Assembly: GCF_030128875.1 (NCBI RefSeq)
Contig: NZ_CP124620.1
Coordinates: 4,014,501 to 4,078,500, forward strand
DNA length: 64,000 nt
Reading direction: 5' to 3'
Source: Stenotrophomonas sp. BIO128-Bstrain
GTDB lineage: Bacteria > Pseudomonadota > Gammaproteobacteria > Xanthomonadales > Xanthomonadaceae
Part shown: piece by piece, positions 7,960 to 17,830 of the stretch
Position numbering within the stretch: the first letter of the stretch is position 1
How the letters are laid out: each line of letters starts with the position of its first letter
Notes under the pieces: model-generated
The model's database searches: none
What the model was told of the DNA's origin: nothing
The model's input: the letters and a program-made list of their open reading frames with translations, nothing else
Translations under genes and position numbers: made by a program

Positions 7960-8436
7960 ATGAGCGACCTGTTTGCATTGGCCATGCCGTGGTGGGAATT
8001 CATCCTGCGCGCGGTGGTGGTGTACGTGGTGGTCCTGGGCATGGTCCGGCTGTCCGGCAAGCGCGCGCTGGGCCAGATCACCCCGTTCGACGTGCTGCTG
8101 ATCGTGTTGCTCGGCAACGCGGTGCAGAACGCCCTGCTGGGCCAGGACACCTCCCTGGGCGGCGGTCTGCTGCTGGCGGCGACGCTGATCTCGATCAACT
8201 ACGGCGTGGGCTGGCTCAGCACGCGCAGCCGACGGGTGGAAACCCTGGTTGAAGGCGAGCCGATCCTGATTGCCCGCGACGGCAAGGTGCTCGATTCCGT
8301 GCTCAAGCGCGAACTGGTCACCCCGGCCGATCTGGACGCGGCGATGCGCCAGCAGGGCTGCCTGTCCATCGACGATGTCGCCCTGGCCGTGCTGGAGATC
8401 AACGGCCACATCACGATCGTGCCGAAGAAGGCGTAG
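7960..8436 (+). CDS. DUF421 (YetF-type) membrane protein
   Basis: 158 residues from the ATG at 7960, preceded by GGGGAAAGG. Two to three N-terminal membrane helices (about 8-32, 38-58 and 65-82) lead into a cytoplasmic C-terminal domain. The segments KRALGQITPFDVLLIVLLGNAVQNALLG and EPILIARDGKV are typical of DUF421/YetF proteins, but the length is shorter than the ~220 residues of Bacillus YetF. Function unknown. The stop codon TAG is provided by the head of a GTAG repeat at 8433. Confidence 0.85.
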   Translation: MSDLFALAMPWWEFILRAVVVYVVVLGMVRLSGKRALGQITPFDVLLIVLLGNAVQNALLGQDTSLGGGLLLAATLISINYGVGWLSTRSRRVETLVEGEPILIARDGKVLDSVLKRELVTPADLDAAMRQQGCLSIDDVALAVLEINGHITIVPKKA

Positions 8437-8495
8437 AGCCACCCCATGGGTGGCTGCCATCTTTGGGACCGCAGCCACCCATGGGGTGGCTCTAC
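8433..8495. repeat. paired GTAG repeats, 22-bp perfect inverted arms
   Basis: GTAGAGCCACCCCATGGG... (8433-8454) is repeated as an exact reverse complement at 8474-8495, ending CTCTAC, with a 19-base spacer. Each arm is itself a hairpin (CCACCCCATGGGTGG). The first GTAG overlaps and supplies the TAG stop codon of the upstream gene. Confidence 0.9.
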
Positions 8496-8559
8496 CCGAC
8501 GGGTGCCACCCATGCACCGCATGCGAAATCCATGCCGGCCCATGCGGTGGCGCGCTGGG

Positions 8560-9465
<906 letters not shown>

Positions 9466-9497
9466 TTACCGCAGGCCGGTGCACGGCCTGCGTGTGC

Positions 9498-11135
9498 TCA
9501 GTGGCCGCTCTTGCGGTTGCGGTTGCTGCTGTCCTTTGTCGCGGCAGGGGCCTGGGCCGGCGCATCGGCATCGTCGTCCGCCTCGGCCTCGGCGGCCATG
9601 CGCTCGGCGATCTGCTCCAGCCCGGCGCTGACCTGCATCAGGCCCCAGTTGCGGGTCGCGTGCACATCGCAGGCGACGTGGGTACCGTTGCCGTCCTTTG
9701 CGCAGATCGCGGCCATCTGCTCGGGCAGCGCCTCGTCACCGGTGTGTTCGTAGACGCTGGCCAGGTTCTCGCAGCCCTCGCGCACGCCGGCGGTGCACAG
9801 CGTCAGATAGAACGGCGACGCCTCGGCCCAGCGGTTGCGCAGCGCCAGCTGATGACCAGCGGCATTGCAGCCCTGCAGCTTGCCGGCCGCGCAGCACGCC
9901 TGGGCACCGCCTTCGCGGGCCAGCTTCGGGCAGTCCTGCGGCAGCGGGGTTTCGACGAAGACCACCGGCGCGCTGCACTGCTGCGCCTCGCCGGTGTGTG
10001 CGTAGTAGCTGAAGCGGTTCCAGCTGTCCATGCCGATGAGGTTGCCATTGGCCAGGCGCTTGAAGACGAAATCGTCGCCCTGGTCGTGACGCACGCGGAT
10101 GTCGCCATCGACCAGGCGCGCGCGCAGTTTGCCACCGAAGCCGCTGTCGATCATGCCGCCATCGCCGAACGGCAGATGGTCCATCAGGCCCTGGCTGGCC
10201 ACATAGCTGCCGCAGGGCAGGGACGTGGCTGCCACCGGGCTCAACGCCGTAGCGTCCAGCCCGGCCAGCGGGGCGGCCCGCTCACAGGCGCGCGGGTCGT
10301 GGCCCCGGGTGCAGGCCCGCTGCAGTGCGTCGCGGGCGGGAACCAGGCGGCCGGCGTCCCACAGTGCTTCGGCGGCCTTGGCGCAGAACGTGCCGCCGGT
10401 CTGTGCCTGGCAGATCGCGGTGATCTCATCGAGCTGCGCGGCCGGCAGCGGCGAGGCATCAGCGGCGGCGAGGCCGCCGAGCAGGGCCTTGGCAAAGGCC
10501 TGGCCCATGGCGTCACGCGCGGCCTCCAGGCAGGCGGCCTGGTCGTACTGGGCGGAGTCGGGCTTGCAGACCTCCGGCGCGTCCCTGTCCGGGCCTTCAT
10601 CCCGCGTGGCGGCCAGCGTCCTGGCTTCGTGCGCCCCGGTCTGGAAGTTGGCCAGCAGGCGCTTGCAGGCGGCCGGGACATCCTCGCGGCACCACTGGCG
10701 GAGGCGGTCGTTGCTGGCGAAAAGCATGTCGTCCAGGCAGGTGCCGATCTCGGCCCGGCAGGACGCAGCGGGGAACACCGTGGCGGGGCGACAGGTGGCG
10801 GCCTTCTGCAGGCGGTACGCGTTGAAGCGGTCGCTGAGCCGGCGGCCGCCGTCTTCTATGGTCAGCGCGCCTACCCCGCCATTGTCCAGGTCGGCCAGCT
10901 TCAGCTCGTCGCCGAGGCGGCTGAGGAGGTACGGCTCGGGTGCCTGGCCGGGAATCTGCCGCACGCCTTCATTCGCACTGTTCAGGGTCAACGTGGTGCC
11001 GGTGTCCTCGGAGACGAACGTGCCGCACACCATCGCCTGGGCGGCTGCGGTCGCGGGCAGGCTGACCGCCGTGAGCAGGGTGAACAGGGTCGTGCGCCAG
11101 CCGTGGCGGCGCAGAAGGGGGAGGGAAACAGTCAC
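9498..11135 (-). CDS. exported Cys-rich protein with internal duplication and Sel1-like helices
   Basis: 545 residues from a GTG at 11135, chosen for the AAGGATG just upstream; a longer start at 11165 is possible. A signal peptide (about 1-33, ending ATAAAQ) targets it to the periplasm. Two beta-rich units resemble each other: MVCGTFVSEDTG... RFNAYRL and LPCGSYVASQGL... WNRFSYY, each followed by a Cys-rich helical stretch. The last of these (LTLCTAGVREGCENLASVYE) looks like Sel1/Hcp repeats, whose Cys pairs form disulfides. More than 25 Cys residues overall. No family name is assigned. The upstream membrane protein gene ends 51 bases away, so the two may be expressed together. Confidence 0.7.
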   Translation of the reverse strand: MTVSLPLLRRHGWRTTLFTLLTAVSLPATAAAQAMVCGTFVSEDTGTTLTLNSANEGVRQIPGQAPEPYLLSRLGDELKLADLDNGGVGALTIEDGGRRLSDRFNAYRLQKAATCRPATVFPAASCRAEIGTCLDDMLFASNDRLRQWCREDVPAACKRLLANFQTGAHEARTLAATRDEGPDRDAPEVCKPDSAQYDQAACLEAARDAMGQAFAKALLGGLAAADASPLPAAQLDEITAICQAQTGGTFCAKAAEALWDAGRLVPARDALQRACTRGHDPRACERAAPLAGLDATALSPVAATSLPCGSYVASQGLMDHLPFGDGGMIDSGFGGKLRARLVDGDIRVRHDQGDDFVFKRLANGNLIGMDSWNRFSYYAHTGEAQQCSAPVVFVETPLPQDCPKLAREGGAQACCAAGKLQGCNAAGHQLALRNRWAEASPFYLTLCTAGVREGCENLASVYEHTGDEALPEQMAAICAKDGNGTHVACDVHATRNWGLMQVSAGLEQIAERMAAEAEADDDADAPAQAPAATKDSSNRNRKSGH

Positions 11136-11186
11136 ACCATCATCCTTGCAGGTCGTGCAGCGCACGGTGGCGCTGCGGGGGAAATG

Positions 11187-11786
11187 TCAGCGGCGGAACA
11201 GGGCACGCACATCGGCCGCGCACAGGCGCACGATCAGCCAGCCCTGCAGCACCGCGAAGGCCAGCGCGGTCATGCCGGCAAGGCCGCTGCAGATCACGCG
11301 CTGCACGCGCAGTTCACTGCGCAGCTTGAGCAGTTCAATCGACATCGTGTCGTCGGGTATCTGCGCCAGCAGGTGGCCGAACGCATCGTCCAGCAACCAC
11401 GCGGCGATCAGGTTGAGCACGGCGGTGACCGCCAGCAGCACGATGAACAGTGCCCATGCCCAGCGCCAGCGACGCAGCATCCCCCAGCACGCCGCACTGC
11501 CCAGCAGGCTGGACACGCACAGCAGCACGTTGGCGAGCACCGGGTGGGTCAGCAGCCAGCGCAGCGAGCCGGGCAGCCAGTGCAACTCCTCATCGGCCAG
11601 CAGCGCCTGCAGCGCCTCCGCGCCCGACAATGGAATGGCAACCAGGGCCAGGACGGCCCACATCGCGGCCGAGGCCAGGCAGACCAGCAGCACGGACTTG
11701 AGCAGGGGGGCGAGAAAGGCAGGGGCGCCATCCCCGCTGGGGCGGGGCATGGAGGAAGGCAATTGCGGGGGAAGCGACGCTGACAT
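11187..11786 (-). CDS. four-helix inner-membrane protein, unknown
   Basis: 199 residues from the ATG at 11786, with AGGA 7 bases upstream. After a Pro-rich cytoplasmic tail come about four membrane helices (roughly 35-60, 85-105, 115-140 and 165-190), with an acidic periplasmic loop (LDDAFGHLLAQIPDDT) between helices three and four. No family recognised. It sits between the NUDIX gene (30 bases) and the Cys-rich exported protein gene (51 bases) in a minus-strand run. Confidence 0.65.
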   Translation of the reverse strand: MSASLPPQLPSSMPRPSGDGAPAFLAPLLKSVLLVCLASAAMWAVLALVAIPLSGAEALQALLADEELHWLPGSLRWLLTHPVLANVLLCVSSLLGSAACWGMLRRWRWAWALFIVLLAVTAVLNLIAAWLLDDAFGHLLAQIPDDTMSIELLKLRSELRVQRVICSGLAGMTALAFAVLQGWLIVRLCAADVRALFRR

Positions 11787-11816
11787 CCGGTGTCCTGGTT
11801 GGGCAGGCCGCAACGT

Positions 11817-12257
11817 CTAGGTCGCCGCCACCGCGTTCGCGGCCGCGGGCAGGATATGGTCTGCGCTCAACGGTGCCAAGCGCCGCCCATGCGGCGGGCG
11901 CAGCGGCACCCAGGCCAGTTCGGCGATTTCCGCCTGTGGCCGCGGCGTCCCGGTGATCGTGACCAGGAACGCATGGGCCCGTACGCGGTGCCCGGTTTCG
12001 TGCACCGCCCACGCCTCGAAGCAGCCCAGCGCCACGGCGCTTCCGGCCACCAGGGTGACGCCGAGTTCTTCGTCCAGCTCACGCGCCAGGGCGGCCAGCG
12101 GTGCCTCGCCCGGCTCGGGCTTGCCACCCGGCTGGATGAAGGTCGCTGAGCCCTGTTTGCGCACCACCAGCACGTGGCCACCGGCATCGAAAACGACCGC
12201 GACGACGATATCGATCGTCGCCGCGGCGTGCTGCACGTCAGTGGGCACCGACGTCAT
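11817..12257 (-). CDS. NUDIX hydrolase
   Basis: 146 residues with a textbook Nudix box: Gly45, Glu51, Arg59-Glu60, Glu63-Glu64 and Gly66 fit GX5EX7REUXEEXGU exactly, so it should bind Mg2+ and cleave a nucleoside diphosphate linked to another moiety. The first strand reads DIVVAVVFDAGGHVLVVRK. Substrate cannot be told from sequence. It begins 7 bases after the S9 peptidase stop, so the two are very likely co-transcribed. Cytoplasmic. Confidence 0.92.
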   Translation of the reverse strand: MTSVPTDVQHAAATIDIVVAVVFDAGGHVLVVRKQGSATFIQPGGKPEPGEAPLAALARELDEELGVTLVAGSAVALGCFEAWAVHETGHRVRAHAFLVTITGTPRPQAEIAELAWVPLRPPHGRRLAPLSADHILPAAANAVAAT

Positions 12258-12264
12258 CGCTGGC

Positions 12265-14631
12265 TTACTTCAGGTTCTCTTCGAACAGCTTGAGGATGCG
12301 CTTGTACTGGTCCAGCCAGGAATCGGCACGCACATAGCCGTGGCGTTCCAGCGGGTACGGCGCGATCGACCAGTTGTCCTTGTGCAGCTCGATCAGCTTC
12401 TGGGTGAGGTTGACCGAGTCCTGGAAGAACACGTTGTCATCCATCATCCCGTGCGCGATCAGCAGGTGGTCCTGCAGGCCGTCGGCGTATTCGATCGGCG
12501 ACGATTTGCGGTACGCCTCCGGGTCGATGTCCGGGGTGTTGAGGATGTTGGCGGTGTAGCCGTGGTTGTACTGGTGCCAGTCGACCACCGGGCGCAGCGC
12601 GGCGCCGGCCTTGAACGTGCCCGGCGAGCGGAACAGCGCCATGAAGGTCATGAAGCCGCCGTAGGAACCGCCGTAGATGCCGGCGTGGTCACGGTCGCCC
12701 TGCTTGGTCTGGACCAGCCAGTCCAGGCCGTCCTTGTAGTCTTCCAGTTCCGGGTGGCCCATGTTGCGGTAGATCGCCGTGCGCCAGTCGCGGCCGTAGC
12801 CGGCGCTGCCGCGGTAATCCATGTCCAGCACCACGTAGCCCTTCTGCACCAGCAGGTTGTGGAACATCTGCTCGCGGAAGTAGGCCGGGTACTGCTGGTG
12901 CACGTTCTGCAGGTAACCGGCGCCGTGCACGAACATGGCGATCGGGTACTGCTTGCCCGGCTCGAAGGTGTCCGGGCCGTAGTACTTGGCCCAGACCACA
13001 CCGGCACCGTGCTTGGACGGCACCTGCACCAGCTTGGGCTGGATCCACTCGCGCGCCTTGAACTCGGCGGTGCGGGTGTCGGTCAGCACCTTGGCCTGGC
13101 CACCGGCGGCGGGCACCACGGCCAGCTGGGTCGGCAGGTAGGCACCGGAGTAACGCACCAGCAGCTGCTGGCCGTCCGGGGAGAGCGAGAAGTCCTCGAC
13201 ACCGTTGAGCGCGGTCAGCTCACGCACCTGCTTGCTGGCGGTATCGACCGCGCACACTTCGTAATCGCCCGGCGACTGCTGGTTGCACAGGAAGTAGAAG
13301 CCACGGCCATCGGCGCTGGGCACCGGCATCGAGGTTTCCCACTTGCCACCGGTCAGCGCCTGCGGCTTGGCCGTGCCCTGCTGGGTGTACAGGTGCGAGT
13401 AGCCGGATTCTTCGGACAGCAGCCACAGCGTACGGTTGTCGTTGGACCAGCCGAAATCGTTGAAGCTCCAGTTGATCCAGGCGCTGTCGGTCAAGCGATG
13501 ACGCGTCTCCAGCTTGGCGCTGGCCGGGGTCACGCTGGCGATCCAGCGGTCCTTGTTGTCATTGGCGCGCAGCATGATCGCGGCCTGCTGGCCATCGGCG
13601 CTCCAGCGGATGCCGGGCGCGCCGGGGCCGCCCAGCACTTCCACCGGGCGGTTGCCCTTCAGCGCGTCCTTGCCGGCGGCCTTGCGCAGCGCGGCCAGCG
13701 GGTCGGTGGCGATGCCCGGCAGGCCGTCCAGCGACAGCGGCTTGACCGTGCCGGCGACGGCATCGACCAGCCACAGCGCGTTCGGCTCGGGATCGTTGCG
13801 GCCGACGCGAGTGCGGGTGTCTTCGAATTCTTCGTAACCCGATTCGGTGACGTACTTGGGCATCTTGCCGCCGCGGCCTTCATCGAAGCTCTTCGGCTTG
13901 GTGACCACGATCAGGGTGCGCGCATCAGGCGAGAGCACGCTGTCGACGATCTCCACGTCGGCGCCCAGATACACCGGGCCCGGTGCACGGGTGCCGTCGG
14001 CACGGCGCCAGCTGGCTTCCTGCGCCTTGAGCGCCTCGCGCTGGGCGCGGTCGTTGCGCAGCGTGGCCAGGGTGCGCAGCTGCTGCTCACGCAGGGTGTC
14101 GGCCTTGGGCGCATCGTCCGGGTTCTTCTCGGCCTTCAGGCTGGCCACCTGCTGCACGCCGGCGGCGGCGGTCCAATGGAACCAGTTCTGGCCGGTACGC
14201 CAGATCACGCCGCCATCGCGGGCGAAATTGACCGCGCCGGACTTTTCGGTGCTGCGGGTCAGCTGGGTCAGCGCGCCACTGCGCAGGTCACGCACGAATA
14301 CATCGCCATTGCGCACGAACGCCGAGCGCTGGCGCGCGCTGTCGTAGACCGGGCTGTCCACCTCCAGGGTGCCACGCTGGTCATCGCCGACCTGCGCAGC
14401 TACGCCACCGGCGACCGGCTGGCGGAAGGTATCGCGCACCGGGCTGCCGGTGCGCTTGAGCTGGTACTCGACCTGCTGGCTGTTCCAGGACCACCACGCG
14501 CTTTCGACCGGGGGGCCGATCCAGTCCGGGTCGGCCATGGCCTGCTCGATGGTGATCGGCGTCGGCGCCGCATGGGCAGCGCCGCCAAGGGCGGCGAGCA
14601 GCAGCAGGGACAAAGGCAGCGTTCTGGGCAT
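12265..14631 (-). CDS. S9 family peptidase (prolyl oligopeptidase / DPP type), exported
   Basis: 788 residues from the ATG at 14631; a GTG five codons earlier is possible. A signal peptide (about 1-22, LGGAAHA) is followed by a beta-propeller region (about 60-510, repeated WSADGQ / WSNDNRT / LSPDGQQ blades) and an alpha/beta-hydrolase domain (about 540-788). The nucleophile is in GGSYGG (Ser about 655), with Asp in MMDDN (about 730) and His in LERHGYV (about 764), so all three catalytic residues are present. Probably a periplasmic peptidase trimming short or Pro-containing peptides. First gene of a minus-strand run with the NUDIX gene. Confidence 0.93.
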   Translation of the reverse strand: MPRTLPLSLLLLAALGGAAHAAPTPITIEQAMADPDWIGPPVESAWWSWNSQQVEYQLKRTGSPVRDTFRQPVAGGVAAQVGDDQRGTLEVDSPVYDSARQRSAFVRNGDVFVRDLRSGALTQLTRSTEKSGAVNFARDGGVIWRTGQNWFHWTAAAGVQQVASLKAEKNPDDAPKADTLREQQLRTLATLRNDRAQREALKAQEASWRRADGTRAPGPVYLGADVEIVDSVLSPDARTLIVVTKPKSFDEGRGGKMPKYVTESGYEEFEDTRTRVGRNDPEPNALWLVDAVAGTVKPLSLDGLPGIATDPLAALRKAAGKDALKGNRPVEVLGGPGAPGIRWSADGQQAAIMLRANDNKDRWIASVTPASAKLETRHRLTDSAWINWSFNDFGWSNDNRTLWLLSEESGYSHLYTQQGTAKPQALTGGKWETSMPVPSADGRGFYFLCNQQSPGDYEVCAVDTASKQVRELTALNGVEDFSLSPDGQQLLVRYSGAYLPTQLAVVPAAGGQAKVLTDTRTAEFKAREWIQPKLVQVPSKHGAGVVWAKYYGPDTFEPGKQYPIAMFVHGAGYLQNVHQQYPAYFREQMFHNLLVQKGYVVLDMDYRGSAGYGRDWRTAIYRNMGHPELEDYKDGLDWLVQTKQGDRDHAGIYGGSYGGFMTFMALFRSPGTFKAGAALRPVVDWHQYNHGYTANILNTPDIDPEAYRKSSPIEYADGLQDHLLIAHGMMDDNVFFQDSVNLTQKLIELHKDNWSIAPYPLERHGYVRADSWLDQYKRILKLFEENLK

Positions 14632-14730
14632 TGCGGGCGGCACCAATGAGGAAAACCCGCCAAGCGTAGCAGCCGCAAGGGCCGCGGGAAGGGGCCACAG
14701 GTCATGGGCGTGCGCTCATGAGCGACGGCC

Positions 14731-14852
14731 GGTGGGTCGGGCGCTGGGCCCCCATACCCTTTCCGGCGAATGTCCTCCGGCGTCGGCCTGCGGCCGCCCC
14801 CTCCCCCTTTATTTCGCCTCCAAGGGTATGGGGGCCCAGCGCCCGACCCACC
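14731..14852. repeat. long perfect inverted repeat, 31-bp arms
   Basis: Arms at 14731-14761 and 14822-14852 are exact reverse complements (GGTGGGTCGGGCGC... / ...GCGCCCGACCCACC), separated by 60 bases of GC-rich sequence. It fills most of the ~300-base gap between the S9 peptidase start and cydA. No T-tract follows. The length and perfection suggest a mobile or recently duplicated palindrome rather than a simple terminator. Confidence 0.85.
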
Positions 14853-14950
14853 TGCGACAAAGTGAAGCAGCGCGTCACCGGGTCGCATGTGCCTTTCACG
14901 GATACAGGCCCAGACTGGTGCGGATTCCAGAAGCCAGTCGGAGGCGTCTC

Positions 14951-16348
14951 TTGGACGCGTTGTTGTTGTCCCGGATCCAGTTCGGGTTCGTCATCAGTTT
15001 CCACGTGCTGTTCCCGGCCTTCACGATCGGCACGGCCAGCTGGCTGGCCTTTGTCGAATCGCGCTGGCTGCGCACCGGCAATCCGGTCTGGCGCGAGCTG
15101 TATTTCTTCTGGCAGAAGATCTTCGCCGTGTCCTTCGGCATGGGCGTGGTCAGCGGCATCGTCATGGCCTTCCAGTTCGGGACCAACTGGCCGCGGCTGA
15201 GCGAGGTCGCCGGTACCGTGATCGGGCCGCTGCTCACCTATGAAGTGCTCACCGCGTTCTTCCTGGAAGCCAGCTTCCTGGGCGTGATGATGTTCGGCTG
15301 GGGCAAGGTCTCGCCGCGGCTGCATTTCTTCTCCACCTGCATGGTGGCGCTGGGCACGCTGGTCTCCACGTTCTGGATCCTGTCCTCCAACAGTTGGCTG
15401 CAGACGCCGGCCGGCTACGACATCATCGACGGCATCGTGCACCCGCAGAACTGGTGGCACGTGGTGTTCAATCCGTCCTTCCCCTACCGCCTGGCGCACA
15501 TGGCGCTGGGCTCGTTCATCACCACGTGCTTCGTGATCGGCGGCGTGGGGGCGTGGTACCTGCGCAGGGACGTGCACCGCGAAGCCGGCCGCAAGATGCT
15601 GCTGGCCGCGGTGGGCTTCGCCGCGCTGACGGTGCCGGTACAGATCTTCGTCGGCGACATGCATGGCCTGAACACGTTGAAGCACCAGCCGATGAAGATC
15701 GCGGCGGTGGAAGCGCACTGGCATTCCGAAGGCGAGGGCAAGGGCGTGCCGCTGGTGGTGTTCGCCGTGCCCAACGAGAAGGCCGAGCGCAATGACTACG
15801 AGATCGCGATTCCGCGCCTGGGCAGCCTGATCCTCACCCATTCGCTGGACGGCACCTTCGATCCGCTGACCTCGGTGCCTGCCAGCGATCGGCCGCCGGT
15901 GGTGCCGGTGTTCTTCGCGTTCCGGGTGATGGTCGGGCTGGGCACGCTGATGCTGCTGCTGGCCTGGGTCTCGGCGTTCCAGTGGTGGCGCGGCAAACTG
16001 TTGCAGTCGCGCTGGTTGATCCGCGGCTGGAACTGGATGCTGCCCAGCGGCTTCATCGCGCTGATTTCCGGCTGGTTCGTGACCGAGATGGGCCGGCAAC
16101 CGTGGGTGGTCTATGGCGTGCTGCGCACGGCCGATGCAGTCGGCCCGCAGAGTGCGTGGATGACGGCGTTGTCGCTCGGTGTGTACATCGTGGGCTATGC
16201 GTTCGTGTTCGGCTGGGGCATCTGGTACCTGGTGAAGATCATCCGCACCGGTCCCAAGCCGCATGAGCCGGCACCGAAGCTGGATGCCGGCAGCCACACC
16301 CCGGCGCGGCCGCTGTCCGGTGCCGATGAACCGCTGGAGGAGCGCTGA
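14951..16348 (+). CDS. cydA: cytochrome bd-type quinol oxidase subunit I (CIO-like)
   Basis: 465 residues from a TTG at 14951, selected because GGAGG lies 6 bases upstream and MDALLLSRIQFGFVISFHVLFP is the classical N-terminus. About nine membrane helices. His in the first helix region (SFHVLF), the Q-loop Lys/Glu-type segment after QIFVGDMHG, and GRQPW (EMGRQPWVVYGVLRT) mark the haem b/d and quinol sites. The Q-loop is short, which groups it with the cyanide-insensitive (CIO) subfamily rather than E. coli CydA. Oxidises ubiquinol and reduces O2 at the inner membrane. Stop codon overlaps the cydB start region. Confidence 0.94.
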   Translation: MDALLLSRIQFGFVISFHVLFPAFTIGTASWLAFVESRWLRTGNPVWRELYFFWQKIFAVSFGMGVVSGIVMAFQFGTNWPRLSEVAGTVIGPLLTYEVLTAFFLEASFLGVMMFGWGKVSPRLHFFSTCMVALGTLVSTFWILSSNSWLQTPAGYDIIDGIVHPQNWWHVVFNPSFPYRLAHMALGSFITTCFVIGGVGAWYLRRDVHREAGRKMLLAAVGFAALTVPVQIFVGDMHGLNTLKHQPMKIAAVEAHWHSEGEGKGVPLVVFAVPNEKAERNDYEIAIPRLGSLILTHSLDGTFDPLTSVPASDRPPVVPVFFAFRVMVGLGTLMLLLAWVSAFQWWRGKLLQSRWLIRGWNWMLPSGFIALISGWFVTEMGRQPWVVYGVLRTADAVGPQSAWMTALSLGVYIVGYAFVFGWGIWYLVKIIRTGPKPHEPAPKLDAGSHTPARPLSGADEPLEER

Positions 16349-16349
16349 G

Positions 16350-17363
16350 ATGGAGATGACCACCTGGTTGCCCGTGGCATGGTTCGCGGTGATCGGCTTC
16401 GGCGTGCTGATGTACGTGGTGCTGGATGGCTTCGTGCTCGGCATCGGCATCCTGGCGCCGATGGCCGAGGATGAAGAACAGCTCGACATCATGATGAATA
16501 CCGCCGCGCCGATCTGGGACGGCAACGAAACCTGGCTGGTGCTGGGCGGGGCCGGGTTGATGGCGGCCTTCCCGAAGGCGTACGCCGCGCTGCTGTCCGC
16601 GCTGTACCTGCCGGTGCTGCTGCTGGTGGTGGCGCTGGTGTTCCGCGGCGTGGCCTTCGAATTCCGCTTCAAGGCACACCGCTCGCGCAAGCTGTGGAGC
16701 GTGGCGTTCGGCCTGGGTTCGCTGCTGGCCGCGTTCGCGCAGGGCGTGATCCTTGGCGCGCTCGTGCAGGGCCTTCAGGTCGTGGATGGCCGTTACGTGG
16801 GCGGCGCCTTCAGCTGGTTCAGCCCGTTCTCGATGCTGACCGGCGCTGCCGTGGTGTTCGGTTACGCGCTGCTGGGCAGCACCTGGCTGATCCTCAAGAC
16901 CGAAGGCCGCGAGCAGACCTTCGCGCGCACCTTGACCCGCCCGCTGGTGGTCGCCGTGATCGTGTTCATGGGCCTGGTCAGCGCGTGGCTGCCGTTCCTG
17001 GATTCGCGCCTGATGGCGCGCTGGTTCAGCGATGGCAACTTCTGGTGGCTCTCGCCGGTGCCGTTGCTGACCTTGGCGGTCGCCACGGCGCTGTGGCGCA
17101 GCGCGATGCACCCCAAGCGCGATCTGCCGCCGTTCCTGTTGACGCTGGGCCTGTTCGTGCTGGGCTTCATCGGCCTGGTGCTGGGCATGTGGCCGTACCT
17201 GCTGCCCCCCAGCATGACGTTGTGGCAGGCGGCCGCGCCGGCCTCGTCGCTGAGCTTCAGCCTGGTCGGGCTGGTGATCCTGCTGCCGGTGATCCTGGGC
17301 TATACGGCGTGGTCGTACCGGGTGTTCCGCGGCAAGGTTCGGGCGGATGTGGGGTATCACTGA
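16350..17363 (+). CDS. cydB: cytochrome bd-type quinol oxidase subunit II
   Basis: 337 residues, about eight membrane helices. WLPVAWFAVIGFGVLMYVVLDGFVLGIG at the start and NTAAPIWDGNETWLVLGG are the family's strongest signatures. The ATG at 16350 sits 1 base after the cydA stop, with GGAGGAG upstream inside cydA, so the two are translationally linked and form the oxidase core. No short CydX-like frame is evident directly after it. Downstream lies a 500-base repeat-rich gap. Confidence 0.96.
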   Translation: MEMTTWLPVAWFAVIGFGVLMYVVLDGFVLGIGILAPMAEDEEQLDIMMNTAAPIWDGNETWLVLGGAGLMAAFPKAYAALLSALYLPVLLLVVALVFRGVAFEFRFKAHRSRKLWSVAFGLGSLLAAFAQGVILGALVQGLQVVDGRYVGGAFSWFSPFSMLTGAAVVFGYALLGSTWLILKTEGREQTFARTLTRPLVVAVIVFMGLVSAWLPFLDSRLMARWFSDGNFWWLSPVPLLTLAVATALWRSAMHPKRDLPPFLLTLGLFVLGFIGLVLGMWPYLLPPSMTLWQAAAPASSLSFSLVGLVILLPVILGYTAWSYRVFRGKVRADVGYH

Positions 17364-17395
17364 GAAAAGCGCGGTGGCTATTCCCGGTTCCGTGT

Positions 17396-17507
17396 GGGCG
17401 AGGGCGGTCAGACCCTGCCCGGACGCGCCGTAAACCCATCCATGGGGGCTCGTGAGCGGCATCCATGCCGCTCCAACGGTCCCGGCAGGGTCTGACCGCC
17501 CTCGCCC
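17396..17507. repeat. inverted repeat after cydB, 24-bp perfect arms
   Basis: Left arm 17396-17419 (GGGCGAGGGCGGTCAGACCC...) and right arm 17484-17507 are exact reverse complements. Inside is a smaller hairpin (AGCGGCAT/ATGCCGCT around 17456-17473). It starts about 30 bases after the cydB stop and could terminate or process the cyd transcript. The gene-free stretch 17364-17869 contains this element, a GTAG hairpin with a hexamer run, and a second long palindrome, and no convincing gene. Confidence 0.8.
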
Positions 17508-17578
17508 GGCAGAGTCTGCCTCGTCGGTTGGAAGAAGCCAGCCGTAAAAGAAGGGTCAAGGGCAGCCAATTCAAGAGC

Positions 17579-17628
17579 AGCCGACCAGTGGTCGGCTCTA
17601 CCAGAGCCACAGCCACAGCCACAGCCAC
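17579..17628. repeat. GTAG-type hairpin followed by AGCCAC hexamer run
   Basis: AGCCGACCAGTGGTCGGCTC ending CTAC (17579-17601) is a single GTAG repeat in reverse orientation. It runs directly into four exact AGCCAC hexamers (17605-17628) plus a partial copy, a simple-sequence tract prone to slippage. Confidence 0.8.
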
Positions 17629-17730
17629 AGCGAGAGATCGCCTTACTCATCAAGAAAAAGTGTCAGGCAACCGATCGGGCACCGTCTGCTTTTGATGTTA
17701 CCCATGCGCACCAGCCAACTGTCGAAGGGA

Positions 17731-17830
17731 CGGTGTGGGTGGGGTGGCGGGACCATGTGTTGCCATGGATGGCAACACATGAGCTTACATGGACGTACTT
17801 GCAGCGGGTCCCGACACCCCACCCACGCCG
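17731..17830. repeat. composite palindromic element between cydB and xanB2
   Basis: Outer arms 17731-17754 and 17807-17830 match as reverse complements at 22 of 24 positions (GTGGGTGGGGTG core). Nested inside is a perfect 13-bp-arm palindrome (17754-17766 with 17769-17781, GG loop, core TGTTGCCAT). The remaining interior (GAGCTTACATGGACGTACTT) resembles a sequence I recall as repeated in xanthomonads. It ends 40 bases before the xanB2 stop. Confidence 0.75.

Noticed and set aside
14702..16690. 662-codon minus-strand frame opposite cydA
   Set aside because: Antisense to a strongly conserved oxidase gene and low-complexity Arg/Gln/His-rich; no plausible domain.
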